Shown here in pieces: positions 40,001 through 52,000 of a stretch of DNA of 64,000 nucleotides; positions within the stretch are counted from its first letter, which is position 1; each line of letters opens with the position of its first letter. A model generated the notes under the pieces. It worked only from the letters and a program-made list of their open reading frames with translations. It did not search any database and had not been told where the DNA came from. This stretch comes from Ophthalmolycus amberensis (taxonomy: Eukaryota; Chordata; Actinopteri; Perciformes; Zoarcidae): NCBI GenBank assembly GCA_024529925.1, contig JAFEUB010001120.1, forward strand, positions 2,019,501 through 2,083,500. The letters run 5' to 3'. The position numbers and the translations under genes were made by a program.

Positions 40001-43000
40001 CACGCTCGACTCATGCCGTGTTCAGACTACGAGCAACATGGCTGTTGCTCGTAGTGTTGCTCAATCGCTCGTTGACGTAGTTATGTCAAAACATAGATCG
40101 GTCGACACTGCACCGCCTCATTGGAGCGTTGAAAAAAGTTGCACGCCATGCCCGTCACCTGGCGACAATTGCAATTGTCAAGCGGCAGTTCGTAGCTTTG
40201 AGTCACCGGCTTCCATTGAAACAGACTTGTAGCCTTTTGCTGTGTCACCCGTGATGTGTACGTAGCCTCGGTCAGCTGAGGCCTGAAGCCTCGCCGCTGC
40301 ACAGAGTGCTGTTCGCCGGTTTCTTCAAAGTTTCTTCATATTGAATGTGTCAAGAGTCCAAACTGTACCAACTCTGACACAGCACCCCCTTTGGTCCTCA
40401 CCAAGACAACTACCAAGTGTGACGAAGACTGGTTGAACTGTTCAAGAAATGCAATGGACATTCAGACAGATTTCTTGATTTACAATTAGATCCATACAGT
40501 TAGATTGCCGCCATTAGACTTCACGCTTAGGTTCCCATCTACAAGCAGACTCCCTTGTGATCTCTTACGGGGGTCAAAAGAAGCATTTGTTCCAGACGTT
40601 TGCGTTTCTTGAACCCGTGACATAAAGGTTGAAGTCAGCTGACATCTGTGACCTAACATCAGGCTCAGTGCGGCTTTCAAACAGCATCCAACACAGAATG
40701 AATCAAACCTGCGTGAGCTTGAAAAGGTCAATAGTTTGATCACATTCCTTCTATACTTTGAGATAAGAGCAAGGAACGTGTTCCCCTTCTCATTTAATGC
40801 CAGTGAAATCAATCAAACTGGAAGTGATGAAAATGTGCTTCTTATTTCTTGTATCCTTACATCCGAAATGCATTTATTTTGTTAATTTATAGACATTTGG
40901 CTGAGACTTAAGTGCCTGTAGCTGGCAGAGAATCAATTGGATTGTTTCTCAAGGAACATTTAAGGTTCATCAGAGGTAGTGGTGTCACGGATCACGGATC
41001 GATCCGTGATCCGTTTGGATCACCCCTCACGGTTCGGATCACTCGTGAACCGCGGATCAATAGAGTATTTATTTATTTATTTTTTAAGAGTGTAATCATA
41101 GTGTGTAAAGTTCTACTGCTGCTGTTCCTTTTCAAGTAACAAGTCCCCGAATATCAATGCAGAGTGTCAGTGAACAGATATAAAGCAGTAGTGTGTTCAC
41201 GTGAACGGAGCAGGTTAGAAGCATTTAACGGTGAAGTCATGGCGAGCGGAGGAACGTCAGAAGCCGCGGCGTCATTTAAGTTGCAAGTTTGGGAGAATTT
41301 TGTCTTCCCTGTAACGTATAATGACGGATGAGGGTGGTGGACGAAACCGTTACGGTATGTAGGCGTTATTTAAAGAGAAAGACACACGACAACGGCAAAA
41401 CATCGGCATGTCCACACATATGAAGAGCCACCATCCCGTCTGTCAGCGACGGGGGACACTCCGGTGTAGAAAACAAAGGATTTCTAAATCTGGTTAAAAT
41501 GCTTGAGCCACGCTACGAAGTCCACTCACGCATCCACTTCAGTGTGAAGCTGTTCCAGGCCTCTATGAGAAGGGAAAGACTGTAGAGACTGCTTTCACCA
41601 CGGCGGAGTGATTCTCCGGTGCTGTAGACACGCCCCCTCTGTGAGAGTCACACAGACACACACCTGGTTCAGGTGCTGACAGAAGTGTCAGAGTGAAGCT
41701 AGACAGGCCCAATAATATTCCAGTCACCACAGAAAGGTCAACCCTCTCCCCAGACAATGGAGATATTCTCATCTTTTTGAAAATAATGTCACAGTAATGG
41801 TAAACATTATTGTGTATTTGAATGGCATAACCTGACAGGAAGTAAACATAGACCCAAGTTGTTGCCGAGCAGTTCAGTTCAGTGTAAACAGTGGAAGCTA
41901 GCTCACTGGCTGTTTCTTTCTTTCAATATTGATGAAAGGACGAGGATATCAACATACCTCATGTTGCACTTAAACTTAACAGAATTCTTGAATGTATTAT
42001 TTTTATTTATTTATTTCATTTTGTTTCAAATTGGACATATTCAATATTTTTGTTTTCATGTAAGACTATAGCCCAAAGTTCTTTGCTTTAAGTGTTCTTG
42101 AAGTTCTTTAATTAATAAATGGAAAGCAAATATTTGTCTCCTCCCCTTTTCTTTGTTGATCCGAAAAATGATCCGAACCGTGACTCCTGAACCGTGATCC
42201 GAACCGAACCGTGAGGTTTGTGATCCGTGACACCCCTAATCAGAGGTAATTACTGTAAATGTACACAATTACTGGAGGCCCACCGGCAGAAACGACAACT
42301 GCTGCAGTCTAATCAAAGCGCTATGATGTCAAAATCTATTTCTCCTCCATTGTCCGCATTCACGGGTGGAAGTGCGTTTGATGTTATGGGCAAAACAGGA
42401 TGTAATGACCTCATAAATAAGGAGCCAGTTTGAACTGGAGAGGACAGTATGGACCTGACTATAAATGCGTTCACGTACACTCTTGAATGCACAGAAAGGC
42501 ATGAAGAGACTCGTGAAAAATGCCACCGTCTCCACAGATCAAAGCTACTTCCACACATCCAGACATACAGTCCTCAATGGGTCCTCTTCCTCCCAGACTG
42601 GGCTACCGCTCAGACGGGATAAAGGGGTTATACAGGAGTCCACACAGCGGACATAACCAAAGGAAAACAGGATACAGCTGGTCAGACCTGACGGCCACAG
42701 CAAACACAGCTGAGAAGAACCAAGACGGGAATTCTATCGTAAGCGTTTCGGGGGCTACAGTGTACAGTACAACGTTTTCAACCTGTAAACCTATAGTGTG
42801 GAAACAGAAATTTTGTTTCCATTTACAAAATGAACACAGAAACCCATTCATTGATTTGAAGATGTGAACAGGAAGGCTCACATTCATGATGGAGTTTAAC
42901 TCTTCAAACTATTTGAACAATTATGTAAATGATCAATTCTTCTGCAGGTGGATGCAGATTGCTGGATAAATTATTTTGTCTATTAAACGTCAGAAAACGT

Positions 43001-46000
43001 CAGAATATTCCAGTGACATTAAAAAAAAAAAAAGAAAAAAAGAAAGAAACTAGTACATTTTGAAGCAGAAATACATGATTTAAGATACATTTTTCTGTTG
43101 AGTGAGTAACATTCATATCTGCAAACAAAATTGACAATATGGCACGCAAACAGTCCATCTAGGAACCTTACTGTAAATCCTTTAAAACCGCCAGAATCTG
43201 TTTATAGAAGCCACCACACAGAGCTGTGTGAAGTTTAGACTTACTGTTGCGTGTGCCGTTGTCCCAGTCCCAGGCCTCTACAATCAACGTGTACATCCGC
43301 TGGAGGGAAAGGAAAAAATAAATTAGTCAAGTGATATTTGGACAAAATAGCATCTCTCTCTCTTCATGTCCACAACAAAAGGTGTAGGAGTTTGCCCATT
43401 CATGTGCAGGTAATTCAGCAACTAGACTGGTGTCCATTGGAGTAACAATGTCTCAAGAGCGAACGCATAGTAGGAATGATATTATTCAGCACAAAGAAAC
43501 ATAGCTACAAAATCTACACTCTAATTGAAGTCCTTTTCTTTCAATGAGTGATGCTAGTATTTTTTCTAATATCTTTGTGTAAATATTCAAATACTTCAAT
43601 CCAAATTACATCAAAAGAACAAAAGACTTGATCATTTAGTGCTTGATCATCATTGCTAAGAACTACATGATGCCTCGTCTATTGTCAGCTACAAAAAAAA
43701 GGAACATTTAACAATCGGCCTTTGTAATTTGGTTCCCAAATTTGCGGAGTAAACATAACCAACTATCACAATGTGTTGATAATTGAGAGAGAATACTGTG
43801 GATGATCATTTCAGCCATAGTTCTGCAAGTCATTCTACACACAGATGATGCAAAAATCAATTCCATCGCTACTACAGAGTCTCGTATGCAACTTGGCCCC
43901 GTTACTCTGAGGTGCGCTTGAGTTACACTGCCAATGAAACCCAATGATTCAAAAGATAAGAGAGCAGGATAGTACAACTGTGGAAAGAAGCCAAGAGAAG
44001 CTGCAGGACTGAGATGTGGAGAGGACACAAGGGAACCAGCAAACTGGTTCAGCTCTACCAACTTTCCTCTGGCTCAGAACGCAATGTGGGAGTATGAACC
44101 TGCACCTACCCTGAAGCTTTGATACCAAACATCCTGGCACTGAGATTTGTGATGGAGTTCAACTAAGGAAAAGGCCACGGAGGCACAAAGATAGTCCTGG
44201 TGAAGGTGCATGTAACAATAACTAAATATTTACATTCGAACATTTTACACATCATGCAAAAACAAATGGGAACAAAGAATTTCATGAAAAGATTGATGCC
44301 ACTCATGTCTGTATGCTGAATATGAGCCAGGCGGTGAATAGCTATCTTAGCTTAGCATAAAGACTGGAAACAAAAGAAACCACTAGCCTGGCAGCACCTC
44401 TAAAGGCAGCGTTTGTGCTGGACTTTATCTCGACTTGGACTGCCTGGATTCTCCGTTGGTTTGTCCGGCAACCTCATGGTTAAAAAAAATATATATAAAA
44501 AAAAAAAAAAAAACCACAAGTTGTCATGTCATGGTATCTAAAACCAATATAAACATATATAAAGAAAAACTATTAAATATATATTTCTTTGAAATATATC
44601 TATTCATTAGAACTAGCTGCTGGCTACTGAATGTTTGCAACTGGCTAAATCTGATGAATTAACAACACGGTATCATAATTGGAATTATTGGTTTATGTTC
44701 TACCAACTCTCTAGACCTGATGTCTTCTGAAAAACCACCACTCAAATCCAGTGTTTCAGCTTTCCTCTTCCACAAACAAAACAATGGCTGTTAAAAGGTT
44801 GGTGGTCTTCAGGAAAGAAAATGAAGCCTCAGCAGGTAGGATGTCCATTAAGAAGGTCACTTTGCCAATATTAGCTGTGTAAGATGAACTCTGCCTGGCT
44901 TTGTCCTTGGTTGTCAGACAGCGAGATAAATCAGCAGCTAAGGGGATTATCAGTATAACAGTTGACCAGTATAACAGGAGTGGTGCATTGATTAATATGT
45001 TTTACTGTGTGGAAATGATTAGTTTATTAATTAATTAGTGGAACAGAAACTAATGATAATCAATGCTTTAAGGCATTTATGAATTGCTGTTTTACATAAT
45101 CCTTAATTGGATATATTTGGTTTCAGGCTGTTGCTTAAAGACTCATCTTGAGCTCTGGTAAAATGGCATGGCTACTATTCACTACTATCTAACCTACTGT
45201 GGACTAATTGAATAAAAAACAGATTAACCGATAACAGGAATAATCAGTAGTTGTGGCTCTACTGGGATCCCCGCTCCCAATGCACACATCACCATGCTTA
45301 CAAGTACAACAATTCTTAATGATTTAGCAATATAACTTTAAATGATTACAATTATATTCACGTCAATTACATTTAGACAATTTAGGTACAGATTTGAATT
45401 GATACTTTTTGGACATTGGGGCAGATTGTTCTTGAAAACATGCAAACTGTCAAATTGTTTGCAATGATGTTGCAAAAACCTGAGCAGACACTGGTTTTAG
45501 TAAACATTAACACGTGCACACACAAACGAGGAAACTAACCAAGCTAACCAGCATCGCAAGAGTAATCCAGCTGGTGTGCTGCAGGGCACACTGCTAGGCA
45601 ACCAGCTGACCTAAATAACACTCATTACGTCACTACCAGTGACAGTTGTAGCAGCCACAGTGTGACTGCTGTGACCTCTACTGTACTGTCATTGATAGGA
45701 CGTTGGCATGGGGGGTGGGGGGGTACAAAAAAAAAAAAAAAAGCATAAGGCAAATAATTGATGGACTTCAATGCCCCAGTGAAGAGGGAAGGAGAAGTCA
45801 CAGGGAGGGGGATTGGAAAATGTGTGTGTGTCAGTCTGTGTTGTTGATCTGGGGGGGACCAACAAGCTGGTAGGCTGGTTGCTGCTGGGCTGCGGGATTA
45901 AGTAGGCTTGTCTGGCTGTGGGTGGTGGCGGGAGGGGAGTGTTATTGTGGAAGACCACGGGTGACAAGAGAAGGGGATAGAAGATGACATGAGAGGGGTG

Positions 46001-49000
46001 AGCTAAAGGGCTTGGGATCATAGTTTTGACATAGAAGGGGGTACAGCTGAATAAGACTGTAGCTACCGGTAATACGTGACAGGCCAAACCCAGACTGGGG
46101 TAAGTGAGGTGGGTGAGAAGATAAGAGTATGGTGAGTCTGGGGGTTTTGGCGAAGGGCGACGTTTGTGCTGCCGTTTCCGGAAGCTCTGCCAACTTGTCC
46201 AACCGCAGACGCACAACAGATGCAGCCCCAAAAATGGATTATTTGACATGAACGTGGATCATCCCACGACATGTAGCTCAGCTTCTGACCTTTCCACCCA
46301 TTCCCCCTCCCCCCACCACAAAAGGGTGGGCTAGCTGCCCCAGTCTGAGCATGTGGGTGGGTGTGTGCATTTGCCAATGCATTCAAGAGGAACTGTGAGT
46401 GGCAATGAATGAATTAGTGGATGATGCCTGCCTGTATCAGGAGACTATGCAAGTGTGGCAGACGAGCCTCATCATGAGGCAGAATCAAAAGAGCAGAGAA
46501 AGAACCGGTGGCCATAATGTGACTTCCACCTTTTGGGTTTGCCTAAAATCCAGTCTTGCTTGAATGGCTACATGTTGTCATTGGTTGGGTAAATAATTCC
46601 CAGAGTCAGTGCATGTTTGGGTTGAGCAAAGCCACGGTCTGGTTTCCCACAGACCATCCCACTCTGTGATTAGCTGGATTAAGTGACAGCTGCCCAAATG
46701 GTTCGAACAAGATAGATGGATGGGCAGGGGGATAAAGGGGAGGTGTGGGGGAGGGAAGGGGGAAAGGCTACTGAACAAAGACCCTTGTCCCAACATCATA
46801 ACTCACCCCCATCCCAATCAAAACCATTGTCCATGAAGAGACACAGTCAGCACGAGGACAATTAGTGTCAGCATGTGTGCTGCCGAGCCTGGGCTGGACA
46901 GTTGCATGGGCAAAGTAAAAAAAAAAAAAAGAAAAAAAAAAGAAGCTTCTAGTGGTTATTGCATGAGTCTTAATCTTATATACACACACACACAACAGAA
47001 AATATCCTAATTTCATTAAACTAACACTTTCTCAACACAAAATACAAACGTCAGCTACATCAGACAAATACTTTATCAGAGACCCCGAAGAATCCGCTGT
47101 CAATCAAATCTCAAAAACCCAACCCAGCCCTTCCCCTAATGGATTAGAGGATTTACTGAGCGAAATCCTAGTTCTCAAGTCAAGAAGGGGGGCATGGTGA
47201 AAAAAAATTTAATGTTTATGTGTCATGTACTCAGTGAATCTGTGTTTGCTTAAAATGATGCAACAGTTCCATCTTTGCATCGCATTGCACCAAATGGATC
47301 AAACTTCATCAATTCACTGAATTCAGGTATTTGAGTCATCACAAAAGGCCATTTTGGTGAAGACAGATGATGTGGTGTTGATGTCTGGGGAGAGCCACAG
47401 GTGTAGGTTCCCACGCCAGATGAGGGGTGGATGGGAAGGTGGCCAGTGGAATAAAAAGAGGGAAAGGGAACAGAAAGAGGTGGCAGTGGGAAGGGGAAGC
47501 CGGGGCAGGTTGGGGTCACTAAGCATGGGATCTGCACGCTTCTTTTTCAAAAGAGGGGTCAGATCTCTGCATGTGGGGTGACAAGCGCGTTTGCATTCGA
47601 AGAATACCAAGAATGTGAGATCCAGGCCTGGTGTGTAATCCCGTGGGAGATCCCAGTCTGCCAACAATGAGGTATCAATGGAGGGGTGAGTCTGCATTGT
47701 GGATCTGACGTTTGATTGACTCTTGGGGAAAGTAAGGACCTCAAATGTTGATTGAGCTCTTAGAATTACTCCTGGGAGCTGTTTTTTTTTTTTAAATATA
47801 CCCATCACGCAATAACTAGGAAAATTCATAGATGTGTACAACCTATAAAAAGCCTGTAACCCTGAGCCATTTCTGTTCCCATGTCATTGATAGGTGACCT
47901 GAAAGTCCACCTCCCTGTTCCTGACTCCTCCACGGAGAGTTCCACTGACATCTCCTGATTTATTGCCTTCTGATGGGACATGAGGTCATCACGATTCATC
48001 CCGTGGCCAGTAATCGCCGCATGTAATCTTCATTAATCTGTGATGTCAATCCCAGCTTTTGGTTTTACTCTGGCTGAGTCTACGCTGTTCCAGCAAGGGC
48101 AATCGAGCTCCGGCATCTCTGCTGAATAGGAAGGGCAGTGGGCACAACAGCATGTGATGCAACTTCTACCCTCTTCGGACACTGATCTTTAGAATTACCT
48201 GTAAAAATCTGGATGAACAGCAGCAGCACTATCTCTCATAATGGCCAGTGATGGATAATAGCTATCTCAGTCGGAGGAATAATAGAATGAGAGCCATCCC
48301 ATTAAATTATATTCAAGTATCAAGTGTAAAATGTTCAGTTGCAGCCGTTAGTCTAATTAGCTGTTCGGACTAACTGGAGGGGAAATAGATTGATATAAAC
48401 TCCTAATGATACTGAGGTTAATTAAAGAATTAGACACCAAACTGGTTGTGCTCTCAGAGGGTGTCTTTGTGATATTCATCCTGAGACACTTCCAATGGGA
48501 GGGGAGCTTTTTTGGGGGGGGTGGGTGGGGGGGGCAGCTTCTTCCAATCATGGGTGAAAAAGAGGATGCGAGCTGGACTGAACCAGCTTCCCATCACTAC
48601 TGCCCGGAGCGTGGACCCAAATGCAAATCTTTCTGTCGAGCTCCTCACTCTGTTCAGAGGATCAATGACCTGAAGTGGCAAAACCCTTGAAAATGTGGGG
48701 ATGATGTTGGCAGGCAAAGAAGTACAAGCTGGAAGGTTTTGAGCGTGTTCGACATCCGTACTAAACGTCTCTGTACTTTGCTTGCCCCAGGACTTCATGT
48801 AGACGAAACTGGCGCTCAACAGTCTTGCATAAGCAGAATCATACGGCGGTTACAGCCGATAATGCCTTCCCCAACCAACAACGTCGTCGGCGCAGAATCA
48901 TAGTGCCCAGCCTCCAGTTCCCCCTCAGGTAAACACAGTTAGCTCCGTCACCACTGTTGCTGTCGTTTGCACTGATAGCACCATTTATTGCGAGTGCGCC

Positions 49001-52000
49001 ACCACAACCACTGTGCTTTCTCAAACAAACACCAGCGACAGTCAGGTATCACTGTATTTGCTGAACTTAACTCCATCCCATTGTCTTCACCACGTGCCGG
49101 ACCACAAACCCTCCATCAAAAACACCACGCATCAAATGTCACTCATTCTGAATCTTCAACCTGAGAGGTACATGGCAAAACCAGTATCCTTGTTAGTTTC
49201 TTTCGCGTTTAGTTTAAATGAATCTCTGCAGACAAGGCAAGCACCATTGACAGTAGTGGTGTCACGGATCACGGATCGATCCGTGATCCGTTCGGATCAC
49301 CCCTCACGGTTCGGATCACTCGTGAACCGCGGATCAATCGAGTATTTTTTTTTTTTTTTTTTTTACAGTGTAATCATAGTGTGTAAAGTTCTACTGCTGC
49401 TGTTCCTTTTCAAGTAACAAGTCCCCGAATATCAATGCAGAGTGTCAGTGAACAGATATAAAGCAGTAGTGTGTTCACGTGAACGGAGCAGCTTAGAAGC
49501 ATTTAACGGTGAAGTCATGGCGAGCGGAGGAACGTCAGAAGCCGCGGCGTCATTTAAGTTGCAAGTTTGGGAACATTTTGTCTTCCCTGTAACATATAAT
49601 GACGGATGAGGGTGGTGGACAAAGCGTTACGGTATGTAGGCGTTATTTAAAGAGAAAGACACACGACAACGGCAAAACATCGGCATGTCCACACATATGA
49701 AGAGACACCATCCCGTCTGTCAGCGACGGGGGACACTCCGGTGTAGAAAACAAAGGATTTCTAAATCTGGTTAAAATGCTTGAGCCACGCTACGAAGTCC
49801 ACTCACGCACCCACTTCAGTGTGAAGCTGTTCCAGGCCTCTATGAGAAGGGAAAGACTGTAGAGACTGCTTTCACCACGGCGGAGTGATTCTCCGGTGCT
49901 GTAGACACGCCCCCTCTGTGAGAGTCACACAGACACACACCTGGGGCAGGTGCTGACAGAAGTGTCAGAGTGAAGCTAGACAGGCCCAATAATATTCCAG
50001 TCACCACAGAAAGGTCAACCCTCTCCCCAGACAATGGAGATATTCTCATCTTTTTGAAAATAATGTCACAGTAATGGTAAACATTATTGTGTATTTGAAT
50101 GGCATAACCTGACAGGAAGTAAACAGAGACCCAAGTTGTTGCTGAGCAGTTCGGTTCAGTGTAAACAGTGGAAGCTAGCTCACTGGCTGTTTCTTTCTTT
50201 CAATATTGATGAAAGGACGAGGATATCAACATACCTCATGTTGCACTTAAACTTAACATAATTCTTGAATGTATTATTTTTATTTATTTATTTCATTTTG
50301 TTTCAAATTGGACATCTTCAATATTTTTGTTTTCATGTAAGACTATAGCCCAAAGTTCTTTGCTTTAAGTGTTCTTGAATTAATAAATGGAAAGCAAATA
50401 TTTGTCTCCTCCCCTTTTCTTTGTTGATCCGAAAAATGATCCGAACCGTGACTCCTGAACCGTGATCCGAACCGAACCGTGAGGTTTGTGATCCGTGACA
50501 CCCCTAATTGACAGTGATCATTTACACCACTACAACTACGATGTGTGGTTGAGAAAGCAGGTTACAGACTGCATGATGACAGTCATATATCTGTTGGGTG
50601 GAGAGGTTGAGTGCTGGCACACAAGTTGCTTGCCGGAAGCGTGTGCCAAGAGATGTCGCACTGAAGGCAAGGCATTTGGCTGGCTGGTGTGCACCGGCTG
50701 TGCACACACACACGGCCCATTGAACATGCTGCTACTATGCCAACAGGGTCATTACCCATACACTTCCAATACAACAAACCCCTCCCCTCCTGGTGCTAAT
50801 TAACCAGCATGATCCAAGAGTATGCAACACGTAAAACAAACGCCAAGACATTTGCATAGAAAAGCTAAATGATGTCACATAAAGGATAAAAGATATGTAC
50901 GAGTTAGTCAAAACAGAGGTGATTTTAAACAATGCACCAAACAGAATTTCTTACATGCTAAAAATGTAATGGATCAAGTAGTTTTTTTAATACCTTAAAA
51001 AAAAAAAAAAGGACAGGTTCTTCTTGTATCAAAATATGGAGGTATTTAAATCTGAAAATACTGGTCTGACAAGACTTGCAATAACAATAGCTTTTAATAC
51101 TCATGACATGTCAACGTCATCACTTGTGCCACAAATCAAATAGGCTCTAAACAATCCCTTGTTGCTCAGTTCTCGTGGACATTTGTCACTTACTTCCTCA
51201 GGTGTTAATTTGCCTGAAGAAGTCTGAGAGCTACTACAGCAGCAGACATACTGCAGAAACATTAACCGGCTAATTTCTGATCCAAAACAACAGGGCGCCT
51301 GACTGGAGTGCAATACAGTGCCGCCTCCCGCCGAGCGCCATTATCATTTCAAACGGGTTCAACAGTACAGTGCCAATTTAACTGCCCGTGTAATGACGTG
51401 CTTTAATTACCCCCACAAGGAGCCTCTACCACCTGCACACCTATTCATTTAACAAGAGGCAGGGGACGCAGCAGGCCACAGCAACACGCACAAACGGTGT
51501 AAAAACACAAATCAATGCAGAGAAAAATACACATCTGTGTTGCTGTTCAGGCAAGCAGCAGACTTCACGTATTGCATTTTGTCGTTTATCGGAGGCAGCA
51601 ACTGATGTTTGAAGTCGTTTCCCCCCCCATACACCACAAACAAAGATTCAGTGGGATGTGAGGAAATAGTTTGAGAAGAGTAGGACATGATTGTCGGTGT
51701 TGTATAGTCATAACCCACCATCCTACCTTTTCCATTGTGCTATAAAGAAAGATAGATTTTGAACCACAAACATGGAATTCAAATGATGTCGTAGCGGTTT
51801 CCAATCTTCTCAGCCGTGGTAATTGAAGACCAGTCAATATTGCGGCGTTACAATTTATGTAGTGATGATTTATTGACGTAAACACGTCATCGCTACAGTA
51901 GTAGCAGCGCTTCTCAATCTACAGTTTCACCTTTCCCCATTGCATTGCCAGCAGTCATTCATTAATTCACAAGGGATCAGCGGTGCTTCCAAAGTAGCCC

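Larger units (their letters stand above)
37532..43244 (-). other. jag2 intron 3, 5.7 kb
   Basis: It contains hAT copy 1 and the hairpin-bearing GC-rich segment at 40010-40340. Nothing else is recognised. Confidence 0.8.

Noticed and set aside
41563..41772. 69-codon minus-strand frame, repeated almost exactly at 49840-50049
   Set aside because: Its duplication comes from the two hAT copies. The meaningful remnant is on the plus strand, where the hAT tail RSTLSPDN is visible.
45689..46249. 186-codon minus-strand open frame in intron 2
   Set aside because: Composition-driven Pro/Ser/Leu sequence, ending in poly(F) from a poly(A) run. No domain or splice support.
47323..47841. 172-codon minus-strand open frame in intron 2
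   Set aside because: No domain that I recognise. A Cys/His-like patch (ECKRACHPTC) alone does not make a convincing motif.
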